From Streptomyces novaecaesareae (lineage in GTDB: Bacteria > Actinomycetota > Actinomycetes > Streptomycetales > Streptomycetaceae): a stretch of 64,000 nt of DNA. The position numbers were made by a program, and so were the translations under genes. Each line of letters begins with the position of its first letter. Position 1 is the stretch's first letter. This document shows positions 17,148 to 24,119 of this stretch, piece after piece. The DNA is taken from positions 1-64,000 of the forward strand of contig NZ_JNWQ01000009.1 of assembly GCF_000716875.1 (NCBI RefSeq), written 5' to 3'. The notes beneath the pieces were generated by a model, which did not search any database, had not been told where the DNA came from, and was given only the letters and a program-made list of their open reading frames with translations.

Positions 17148-18200
17148 ATGAGCACACCCCAGAACCCCGCCGCAGCGCCCACCCTGGGGCACTCGCTCAA
17201 GCACCTCGCCGTCCACCTGATCACCCCGCTGCTGATGTGCCTCGGCATGGCGCTCGCCTACCAGGGCGCCTTCCACCAGCCCGAGCCGCACCACCTCAAG
17301 GTCGCCGTCGTCGGCACCACGCCCCAGGCGCACGGCCTGGCGCAGGCGATCCAGGAGAAGGCCGGGGCCGCGCTCGACGTCCATACCGTGGACGACCGCG
17401 CCGCCGCCGAGCAGCAGCTGCACGACCGCGACCTGGTCGGCGCCTTCGTGCCGGACGCCAGGAGCCCCGAGCTGATCGTCGCCAAGGGGAACTCGGACAC
17501 CTCGGTGGTGGCCGCCACGGCGGTGTTCACCAACGTCACCGACAGGCAGGGCGTCCCGCTGCACGTCACCGACCTCACCACCCCCGCCGAGGGCGACCCG
17601 ACCGGCCAGGGCCTGTTCTTCCTGCTGGTCGCGCTGAGCATCGGCTCGTACGCGAGCGTGGCGGTGATCGGCGCCGCCGGGGCCGCGCTGGGCACGAAGG
17701 TCCGGACGCTGGTCGGGGTGGCGGTCTCGCTGGCGGTCAGCGTGATCGGGATCGTCACCGCCGGGCCCGTCTTCCACGTCGTCGACCACGCGTACGCCGC
17801 GGTCTGGGCGCTCGGCTGGCTCTACTCGGCGGGCATCGTGCTGGTCGGCATCGGCCTGCACAGCTTCCTGAAGAAGTGGACCACGCTGACGATGATGGTC
17901 CTGTTCGTGATGCTCAACTTCACCTCCTCAGGCGGCATCTACCGGCCCGAGCTGCAGAACGGCTTCTTCGGTGCCCTGCACGGCTTCTGGACCGGCGCCG
18001 GCTTCCTGGAGGGCGCGCGCAACGTCCTGTACTTCGACGGCGGCGCGGGCCTCGGCGGCCATGTGGTGACCCTGCTGGTCTGGCTGCTGCTGGGCGGGGC
18101 GGCCGTGGCCGCCGCGGCCGCGTACGAGGGCCGCGGGCGCCGTCCGGTGGAGACGCCGGCGGAGGCCGAGGAGGAGATGGAGGAGGCGGTCGCGGTCTGA
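17148..18200 (+). CDS. ABC-2/YhgE-like membrane protein
   Basis: This 350-residue membrane protein has one N-terminal span (about residues 22-42), a ~130-residue extracytoplasmic domain (LKVAVVGTTPQAHGLAQAIQ...), then five or six spans to the C-terminus and an acidic tail (EEEMEEAV). The topology fits ABC-2 permease or YhgE/Pip-like proteins, and the first domain resembles those of Streptomyces DUF-type membrane proteins. No ATPase gene is adjacent, so transport is not established. ATG 17148 is used; GGAGGA is 13 bases upstream, rather far, and an in-frame ATG at 17094 is the alternative. Confidence 0.65.
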   Translation: MSTPQNPAAAPTLGHSLKHLAVHLITPLLMCLGMALAYQGAFHQPEPHHLKVAVVGTTPQAHGLAQAIQEKAGAALDVHTVDDRAAAEQQLHDRDLVGAFVPDARSPELIVAKGNSDTSVVAATAVFTNVTDRQGVPLHVTDLTTPAEGDPTGQGLFFLLVALSIGSYASVAVIGAAGAALGTKVRTLVGVAVSLAVSVIGIVTAGPVFHVVDHAYAAVWALGWLYSAGIVLVGIGLHSFLKKWTTLTMMVLFVMLNFTSSGGIYRPELQNGFFGALHGFWTGAGFLEGARNVLYFDGGAGLGGHVVTLLVWLLLGGAAVAAAAAYEGRGRRPVETPAEAEEEMEEAVAV

Positions 18201-18218
18201 CCGCACCCCCGGAAGGCT

Positions 18219-18251
18219 TCACCCGGTGCCACGGGCATCGGCACCGGGTGA
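18219..18251 (+). terminator. Terminator after ABC-2-like gene
   Basis: TCACCCGGTGCC pairs perfectly with GGCACCGGGTGA around a 9-base loop. A second 10-bp stem (GCGGCCCGCG / CGCGGGCCGC) follows at 18258-18298 and would also stop the convergent gene. Confidence 0.8.
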
Positions 18252-18348
18252 GGATCGGCGGCCCGCGCCCGGCCCTGGACAAGCCGGACGCGGGCCGCAG
18301 TGGCGGTACCGGGGCGCGCGAGCCGCGCGGGGCGCGGCGGCTCCGGCT

Positions 18349-19086
18349 TTACTGGCGAGCCCGCTTCCCCGGGGCCGGCGGTTCGGTGAAGCAGCAGTCC
18401 CCGCAGAGCCCGGCACCCGGCCCGACCCGGTAGTAGAGGCAGCAGCTGGTCCGCCGGAACGCCGTGCCGCGCGGGCCGGTGTGCAGTGTGCCGGACCCGG
18501 CCAGCGGCGGGCGCTCCAGCAGCTCCGCGACCAACGCCCGTGCGGCGCCCGGCGCATGGGCGTCCAGCACCCGCAGCGTGCCGGCCAGTGCGGAGGCGGC
18601 GTTGCCGAGCAGCAGGCGCGGGGAGAGCGGGACGACGGCCCGGACGGCCGCCGCCAGCGGCGCCAACTGACCGAGCAGGACGGCCTGGTGGAGCTGGTCG
18701 GCGAGCGGGCCCGCGGCCGGACGGGCGGGCTCCGGCGGCGTCCAGAGGTCGAGCGGGCCCTGATCCGGGATGCGCACCCAGGCGTGCTCCAACGTCGGGA
18801 CGGCACCCAGCAGGACGGCCGAGCCGAGGCCCACCGACCAGAAGCGGGCGGCCAGTCCGAGGTGCAGGATCGAGGCGGCGACCCGGGGTTCGGCGGTGCC
18901 GAGCCGCTGCGCCACCACCCGGAGCCGCGCGGCCAGCGGCGCGTCCGGCCCGGTGCCGTACAGCTCGGACAGCGGGCGGAAGCCCTCGGGGGGAAGGCCG
19001 GTCGGGGAGGTGTCCAGGGCGAAGTACGGGCCGACGGCGGCGAGTCGGCCGTAGTCGGGCGGCAGCCGGTCGGGCGCGGGGTTCAA
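18349..19086 (-). CDS. FhuF-like ferric iron reductase
   Basis: This 245-residue protein ends in the [2Fe-2S] motif of FhuF-type siderophore-iron reductases. Here it reads CC-x11-C-x2-CC (in TSCCLYYRVGPGAGLCGDCC), one residue longer between cysteine groups than the usual x10. The N-terminal two thirds are the typical Ala/Leu-rich helical domain. It would release iron from ferric siderophores in the cytoplasm. I chose TTG 19086, which has AGGGGA six bases upstream. The start lies in the arm of a 16-bp inverted repeat (19073-19121), which may hide it in the mRNA. No iron box is visible. An upstream start in the open frame to 19275 is possible. Confidence 0.78.
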   Translation of the reverse strand: MNPAPDRLPPDYGRLAAVGPYFALDTSPTGLPPEGFRPLSELYGTGPDAPLAARLRVVAQRLGTAEPRVAASILHLGLAARFWSVGLGSAVLLGAVPTLEHAWVRIPDQGPLDLWTPPEPARPAAGPLADQLHQAVLLGQLAPLAAAVRAVVPLSPRLLLGNAASALAGTLRVLDAHAPGAARALVAELLERPPLAGSGTLHTGPRGTAFRRTSCCLYYRVGPGAGLCGDCCFTEPPAPGKRARQ

Positions 19087-19121
19087 CGGCCGTCCCCTGT
19101 GCGGTCGTTGAACCCCGCGCC
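19073..19121 (-). promoter_or_regulatory. Inverted repeat over the FhuF-like gene start
   Basis: GGCGCGGGGTTCAACG (19073-19088) and CGTTGAACCCCGCGCC (19106-19121) are a perfect 16-bp inverted repeat with a 17-base loop. In the minus-strand RNA the loop carries the AGGGGA ribosome site and the 3' arm holds the TTG codon. It could control translation or serve as a protein-binding site. Confidence 0.5.
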
Positions 19122-19249
19122 GACGCGCGGCGGGGCGGTCTGACGGTCGAGGGACAACGGGGCCTCCAGGTCTGCGGGCGCTCGGTCGGGCGGCGGTGCG
19201 CAGCCCCGGCCGGACCCGAAAGGCCCTGGCGGACCCGGTCGGCCGGGTG

Positions 19250-19813
19250 TCAGCCGCGCACGGAGAAGTCACCACCGGTCGTGCGGATGAACGGTACCGT
19301 GCCCTGGCAGTCCGAGATCGACTGGCCGAACATGCCCCAGACCCAGCCCATCCGGTCGCCGTGCCGGCCGTTGTCCTCCACCGAGAGCGCGACCTTCTTG
19401 CCGGCCAGCTCCAGGCCCGGGAACCACGGCGCCTCGCCCTTGGTGATCACCCCGGTGGCGATCGCCTCGCGGCCGCCGCCGGCCAGGCAGGTGATGTCCC
19501 CCTCGAAGTCGGCGACCAGGCGGCCGTCGGTGTGCACGTGACGGACGTGGAAGTGGCCCGTGGTGCTGCGCGGATCGGTGTTGGTGGCGGTGCGGGCGTC
19601 CACCGAGATCTGCACCGGATCACCCTCGAAGCCGTGGAACGCGGCGGTGAGCACGGTGCTGCCGGTGCCGTGCACGTTCACCGGCCCGAAGCCGTCCACG
19701 GCGGCGGCGAGTTCCCCGGCGGAGACGGGCGCGGCGGAGGCCGGTCCCACGGTGGCGACCGTCGCGGCCAGGAGGAGGAGCGAGGCTGCGGCGGTGGCGA
19801 GGCGACGGTTCAT
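19250..19813 (-). CDS. Small secreted protein of unknown function
   Basis: This 187-residue protein has a clear signal peptide (residues 1-28, cut after ASA) and no known catalytic motif. The mature part is beta-rich, with TGHFHVRHVHTDGRLVADFEGDITCLAGG and two cysteines (in ITCLAGG and SDCQG) that probably form one disulfide. I do not recognise its family beyond a resemblance to Streptomyces secreted proteins that carry no assigned function. It is transcribed on its own, upstream of the FhuF-like gene but with a gap of over 150 bp. Confidence 0.8.
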   Translation of the reverse strand: MNRRLATAAASLLLLAATVATVGPASAAPVSAGELAAAVDGFGPVNVHGTGSTVLTAAFHGFEGDPVQISVDARTATNTDPRSTTGHFHVRHVHTDGRLVADFEGDITCLAGGGREAIATGVITKGEAPWFPGLELAGKKVALSVEDNGRHGDRMGWVWGMFGQSISDCQGTVPFIRTTGGDFSVRG

Positions 19814-19959
19814 GGCGGTTCGTGCTCCTTCGGGGCGGTTGTTCCGACGGCTACGAGTCTGCTCCGGGTCGTCCGGGCAAACCTCCCGCTGCGGAGGGGA
19901 GTTGCCCGCGACCGGCTCCCTCGCGGGGAGGAGCCCGCCTCCCCCGGGAGAGCTGCCCG

Positions 19960-19965
19960 TAGGCT
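19960..19965 (+). promoter_or_regulatory. -10 box of histidine kinase promoter
   Basis: TAGGCT ends seven bases before the GTG at 19973, the same spacing as several other genes in this window, implying a leaderless mRNA. Confidence 0.5.
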
Positions 19966-19972
19966 CGGCCGG

Positions 19973-21268
19973 GTGCGCACCGAATCCCCGACCCACCCCG
20001 TCCGGCGGCGTTCCGTACGGTTCCGGCGGCCGCTCGCCGTCCTCGCCGTGCTGCTGCTGTCGGCGCCCGTCGCGCTCGCCCACCCGGGCGATCACGGCCC
20101 GGCGGTGCTGCTCGCCCTGTCGGCCGCCCTGGCCTCGGTGGTGGCGCTCCTGCCGTGGCCCACCCGGCGGATCACGCCGGGGGCGGCGGCAGGGGCGGTG
20201 GCCGGTGCCTCGCTGCTGCTCGACCTGCTCTACCAGGGCCCGTACCGGCTGCCCGCGTTCTGGCTGCCCTTCGAGTGGCTCGCCCTGCTCGGGGTGCTGT
20301 TCCGGGCCGTCCGCCGGCTGTCCGACCGGTGGGCGGGGCCGGTCGGCGGGCTGGTCGGGCTCGCGGCCGTCCTGCTGCCGCTGCGCTTCGCCCTCCGGAC
20401 GCCCCAGGGCGGTGCGGCCGGTCCGGTGATCGGTGTGCTGCTCTCCCTGCTGCCGGTACTTGGGGTCGCGGGGGCGGCGCTCTACCTGCGCGTCCTGGAA
20501 GCCCGCCGGGAGCGGGCCGTCGCCCGGGCCCGGCGCGAGCAGCGGCTCGACGTGGCCCGGGGGCTGCACGACTTCGTCGCCCACGAGATCACCGGCATCG
20601 TGCTGGAGGCCCAGGCCGGCCAACTCCCGGGCCAGGAGCCGGAGGAGACCGCCGCGCTGCTGCGCCGCCTGGAGGAGGCGGGGCTACGGGCGCTGGACTC
20701 GATGGACGAGATGGTCGGCGCCCTGCGCGACCCGCAGACCAGCTCTTACCGGCAGGGCAGCTCCTACCGGCAGAGCAGCTCTTACCGGCAGGGCGGCTCT
20801 TACCCGCAGAGCGAGGAGAGCGGCCAGGACGACCGGGCCACCGCCGCGACCACGCGCCGCCTGGGCCTGGTCGACCTGCCCGAGCTGGTCGCCCGCTTCG
20901 GGGCGACGGGCGGCAGCGGCCTGCGCGCCACCGCCGACCTGGCCCCCGGCACCGCGGACCTGCTCCCCGCCGAGACCCAGGGGACCGCCTACGCCGTCGT
21001 CCTGGAGGCCCTCACCAACATCCGCCGCCACGCCCCGCAGGCCACCGAGGTCAGCGTCCGGGCGGCCCTCGACGGGGACGGCGCGGTCCGGGTGACCGTC
21101 ACCGACAACGGCGGCCCCGCCCGCAAGCCGCTGCTGCGCCGCCCGGGCTCCGGCGGCACCGGACTGGCCGGTCTCACCGCCCGCACCACCGCCCACGGCG
21201 GCTCGCTGACCGCGGGGCCGGTCGAGCCCGCGGGCTGGCAGGTCAGCTGCGTGCTGCCGGGGCGGTAG
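19973..21268 (+). CDS. Sensor histidine kinase, NarL/DesK-type
   Basis: This 431-residue kinase has an N-terminal membrane region of five or six spans (to about residue 172), a dimerisation helix with the phospho-acceptor RGLHDFVAHE (H199), and a HATPase domain with N-box EALTNIRRHAP and G-box GGTGLAGL. It belongs to the HisKA_3 class that pairs with LuxR-type regulators. The partner is probably the regulator at 23059, 1.8 kb away beyond a phosphatase gene. An odd feature is a low-complexity insert (about residues 257-280) made of SSYRQG-like repeats, encoded by four 18-bp units, between the two catalytic halves. Confidence 0.88.
   Translation: MRTESPTHPVRRRSVRFRRPLAVLAVLLLSAPVALAHPGDHGPAVLLALSAALASVVALLPWPTRRITPGAAAGAVAGASLLLDLLYQGPYRLPAFWLPFEWLALLGVLFRAVRRLSDRWAGPVGGLVGLAAVLLPLRFALRTPQGGAAGPVIGVLLSLLPVLGVAGAALYLRVLEARRERAVARARREQRLDVARGLHDFVAHEITGIVLEAQAGQLPGQEPEETAALLRRLEEAGLRALDSMDEMVGALRDPQTSSYRQGSSYRQSSSYRQGGSYPQSEESGQDDRATAATTRRLGLVDLPELVARFGATGGSGLRATADLAPGTADLLPAETQGTAYAVVLEALTNIRRHAPQATEVSVRAALDGDGAVRVTVTDNGGPARKPLLRRPGSGGTGLAGLTARTTAHGGSLTAGPVEPAGWQVSCVLPGR
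20750..20816 (+). repeat. 18-bp coding repeat in histidine kinase linker
   Basis: Four imperfect copies of an 18-bp unit (AGCTCTTACCGGCAGGGC-like) encode SSYRQG / SSYRQS / SSYRQG / GSYPQS between the dimerisation helix and the ATPase domain. Copy number is probably variable between strains. Confidence 0.85.
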
Positions 21269-21330
21269 CGGGGCCGGCGCTGACGACCGGCGGTGGACGC
21301 TCGACGAGTGGACGAGCGACCGTCATCGGG

Positions 21331-21366
21331 CAGCTCAGCAGCTCAGCAGCTCAGCAGCTCGGCGGC
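21331..21366. repeat. Short 9-bp tandem repeat between kinase and phosphatase
   Basis: AGCTCAGCA-like units repeat about four times just after the phosphatase stop. No function is evident. Confidence 0.7.
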
Positions 21367-22971
21367 TCAACGGCCCCGGCCGCCGCCGCGGGCGCCGCGC
21401 GGGCGGGAGAGGGTGAAGCGGTCGACGGGGACGAGGTCGCCGTACGGGCCGCTGACGGCGTAGTACGTGACGTCGATGGTGGTCTGCCCGTTGCGTTCGC
21501 CCGGGTTGACGTCGAAGGACGCGAAGCCGTACGGGTTGTCGGCGTCCCGGAAGGCGGACCAGGGGGCGTCCTCGATCACGTACACCGGGGGGCGCTTGCC
21601 GGTGGCCGGGTCGACGGCGCCGACGCCGGTGATGACGCGGGCCTTCGGGGGGTCGAAGAAGAGCTGGTTGGACGGGGCGGAGGTGCCGCCGCCGCCGATC
21701 ACCATGTGGACGGTGCCCTTGGTAGTGTCGATGGTCCGGGTGCCGGTGGCGACCGGGATCGGGGTGCGGGTGTCGGTCGGCTGCTGGCCGCGGATGGGGT
21801 GCGAGCGCTCGTAGTGGTGCTCGTGGCCGCAGACCACCAGGTCCACGCCGTACTTGTCGAACAGCGGCACCCAGGCCTCGCGCACGCCGAGGTCGGCGCC
21901 GTTGAACTTGTCGGCGGTGGAGATGACCACCTGGTGCATGCAGACCACGATCCAGTCGATCCCCGGGTCCGCGTCGGCGGCCGCCAACTCCCGCTCCAGC
22001 CAGCGCTGCTGGGCGCCGCCGGAGTAGCCGTGGACGTAGGAGTTGCCGGCGTCCTGCAGGGCCACGTCGTCGTTGTTGAGGCTGATGACGCGTACCGAGC
22101 CGGCGGTGAACGAGTACCAGAGGCCGCGCAGTTCCTCGTCCGAGCCGGCGTTCGGCAGGTCGAAGTAGGTCTGGTAGGCGCCGTAGCCGATCGGGCCGTT
22201 GCCCTTCTCGTTCTCGTGGTTGCCGGCCGCGGGCATCCAGGGGCGGTGGCGGGCCGAGCGGCTGTTGTTCTCGAACCAGTCGGACCAGGTGCGGACCCGG
22301 TCGGTGGCGATGTTGGCGTAGCAGAGGTCGCCGTTGAGCAGGTGGAACAGCGGGGCGATCCGCTCGACCCCGGCGGTGGTGTCGCCGGCGGCGGGGCTGC
22401 CGAGGTTGTCGTTGACGTAGCCGTTGGCGGTCTTCCGGCCGAGGGTGGGGGTGCCCTGGTCGCCGAAGCTGGTGAAGGTGAAGGCGGACCGGCCGCGCGG
22501 GGCGGTGCGGACGGTGCCCAACTCGGGGGTGGTGCCGTCGTGGACGGCGGCGTAGACGTAGTCCGTGTCGGGGTGCAGGCCGGTCAGCCGGGCGTGGTGC
22601 ACCTGGACCTCGGTGCCGGAGGCGGCGTCCCGGTAGGTGCGGGTCGCGGCCTGGCTGGTCCGCCCGAAGCCGCCGTGCGAAGTCCCGTACATCACCCGGG
22701 GGTTGGAGACGGACCGGGTGGTGTGCCAGGAGACCACCACCTCGCGCGAGGCGTCCGAACCGAACTGGAGGTGCAGGCCGGCCACCCGTGGGGCGCCGGA
22801 GCGCCCGGGCCGCTGCCACAGCAGCGGGGAGGCGGCGGGGTCCGCGGGGGCAGCGGCGGCGGGGGCGGCCGCGAGTCCGGAGAGGGACACGGCGCCGCCG
22901 AGGCCGAGGCCGGAGGCGCCGGCCAGGAGCCCGCGCCGGCTGACGGGGGGACGTCCACTGGAAGCGTTCAT
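21367..22971 (-). CDS. Tat-exported purple acid phosphatase-like metallophosphoesterase
   Basis: This 534-residue protein starts with a twin-arginine signal (SRRGLLAGASGLG, residues 11-23) and an Ala-rich cut region. A fibronectin-like purple acid phosphatase N-terminal domain follows (VVVSWHTTRSVSNPRVMYGT). The metallophosphatase core has all metal-ligand blocks: SFGDQGT, LNGDLCYAN, AGNHENE, VVCMHQ and GHEHHYER. It is therefore an extracellular, probably dinuclear iron or mixed-metal phosphatase that releases phosphate from organic esters. It is transcribed against the flanking kinase and response regulator genes, which suggests it may be a target of that system, perhaps in a phosphate response. 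That link is inference. Confidence 0.88.
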   Translation of the reverse strand: MNASSGRPPVSRRGLLAGASGLGLGGAVSLSGLAAAPAAAAPADPAASPLLWQRPGRSGAPRVAGLHLQFGSDASREVVVSWHTTRSVSNPRVMYGTSHGGFGRTSQAATRTYRDAASGTEVQVHHARLTGLHPDTDYVYAAVHDGTTPELGTVRTAPRGRSAFTFTSFGDQGTPTLGRKTANGYVNDNLGSPAAGDTTAGVERIAPLFHLLNGDLCYANIATDRVRTWSDWFENNSRSARHRPWMPAAGNHENEKGNGPIGYGAYQTYFDLPNAGSDEELRGLWYSFTAGSVRVISLNNDDVALQDAGNSYVHGYSGGAQQRWLERELAAADADPGIDWIVVCMHQVVISTADKFNGADLGVREAWVPLFDKYGVDLVVCGHEHHYERSHPIRGQQPTDTRTPIPVATGTRTIDTTKGTVHMVIGGGGTSAPSNQLFFDPPKARVITGVGAVDPATGKRPPVYVIEDAPWSAFRDADNPYGFASFDVNPGERNGQTTIDVTYYAVSGPYGDLVPVDRFTLSRPRGARGGGRGR

Positions 22972-23045
22972 GGGGGCCAGCTCACCGTACGGAGGTGAAC
23001 CGTGCCGGGGCTTCGGCGTGAACTTTCCCGCTGGGCAGCGCGTGG

Positions 23046-23051
23046 CAGACT
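23046..23051 (+). promoter_or_regulatory. -10 box of response regulator promoter
   Basis: CAGACT ends seven bases before GTG 23059, consistent with a leaderless mRNA. The divergent phosphatase ATG is only 87 bp away, so both promoters share this gap. Confidence 0.4.
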
Positions 23052-23058
23052 GCTGGGC

Positions 23059-23748
23059 GTGACGAGTGCGAACGGCGAGTCCCCGCGGGTGATCCGCACC
23101 CTGATCGCGGACGACCAGGAGGCCGTACGGCGCGGCGTGCGGCGGATCCTCCGGGCCCAGCCGGACATCGAGGTGGTGGGCGAGGCCTCCGACGGGCTGG
23201 CCGCGCTGGAGCTGGCGGCCGAACTGCGGCCGGACGTCGCGCTGGTGGACATCCGGATGCCGCGGATGGACGGTCTGGAGCTGACCCGGCGGCTGGCCGG
23301 GCCGGGGGTGGCGGAGCCGGTGCGGGTGGTGGTGCTGACCACCTTCGACCTGGACGAGTACGTGTATCCGGCGCTGCGGCACGGGGCTTCGGGGTTCCTG
23401 CTGAAGCGTTCCGGCCCGTCCCTGCTGGCCGAGGCGGTGCGGGCGGCGGCGGACGGGGAGAGCCTGATCAGCCCGTCGGTCACGGTCCGGCTGCTGCGGC
23501 ACGTGACGTCGCCGCGTCGCCCGGAGCGCCGCGGCCCCGCGGCGGCGGTGCCGTTGACCGAGCGGGAGGTGGAGATCGCCGGGCAGGTCGCGGCGGGCCG
23601 CACCAACGCGGACATCGCCGCGGAACTGTTCATCTCGCCGGGGACGGTGAAGACCCACGTCGCCAGCATCCAGCGCAAGCTCGGGGTGGCGAATCGGGTC
23701 GGGATCGCCGTGCACGCCTGGGAGATGGGCTACGCCGTACCGAACTAG
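23059..23748 (+). CDS. LuxR/NarL-family response regulator
   Basis: This 229-residue regulator has a receiver domain with acidic pocket ADD (about residues 18-19), phosphorylated D64 in VDIRMPR, and the conserved Lys in FLLKRS. A LuxR-type helix-turn-helix follows (LTEREVEIAGQVAAGRTNADIAAELFISPGTVKTHVASIQRKLG). It is the natural partner for the histidine kinase at 19973. The intervening, oppositely oriented phosphatase gene is a probable target or a later insertion between partners. Confidence 0.9.
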   Translation: MTSANGESPRVIRTLIADDQEAVRRGVRRILRAQPDIEVVGEASDGLAALELAAELRPDVALVDIRMPRMDGLELTRRLAGPGVAEPVRVVVLTTFDLDEYVYPALRHGASGFLLKRSGPSLLAEAVRAAADGESLISPSVTVRLLRHVTSPRRPERRGPAAAVPLTEREVEIAGQVAAGRTNADIAAELFISPGTVKTHVASIQRKLGVANRVGIAVHAWEMGYAVPN

Positions 23749-23763
23749 CGGCGTACTTGGACG

Positions 23764-23843
23764 GCGCGTCCGCAGAGCGGCGCGTCCGCAGAGCAGCGTG
23801 TTTACGGAGCAGCGTGTTTACGGAGCAGCGCGTCCACGGAGCC
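23764..23843 (+). repeat. Five 16-bp tandem repeats
   Basis: Units run 23764-23779, 23780-23795, 23796-23811, 23812-23827 and 23828-23843. Two read GCGCGTCCGCAGAGCR, two read GCGTGTTTACGGAGCA, and the last reads GCGCGTCCACGGAGCC. The last unit is also the left arm of the terminator that follows, so the array probably arose by duplication of that arm. Confidence 0.9.
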
Positions 23844-23866
23844 GAGGGGATGCTCCGTGGACGCGC
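23828..23866 (+). terminator. Terminator after response regulator
   Basis: GCGCGTCCACGGAGC (23828-23842) pairs perfectly with GCTCCGTGGACGCGC (23852-23866) around a 9-base loop. From here to 24119 I see no gene. Confidence 0.85.
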
Positions 23867-24119
23867 GGAACCTACGAGGTGGGGGCGGCCTCCGGACGTA
23901 CCGCTGATGTCCTCCGGCCGGTAGTTCGATCGTCGACCGAGGTAGTCCCAGCGGCAGACCCTGATCCGTCTCGATCTGTCGCCACTGCCTCCTGCGGTCG
24001 AACTCCTTCAGCTACCTCGCAGGTCCACCTCCCATGATGCGCCTCCTACGCCGCCTGCACCAGGGGTGAACGGCCCGAATTCGGGCAAATTTCGCAAGTT
24101 GTGGGGTCTTGGCCGGGCG

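Noticed and set aside
20155..22998. Very long plus-strand open frame (947 codons) opposite the phosphatase and through the kinase
   Set aside because: High-GC shadow: Arg/Gly/Ala-rich, no domains, and it covers two genes with clear families.
23764..23843. Possible CRISPR array
   Set aside because: Units are 16 bp with no spacers and no cas genes are near.
23798..24037. 79-codon frame after the response regulator
   Set aside because: It spans the tandem repeats and terminator and has no recognisable features.
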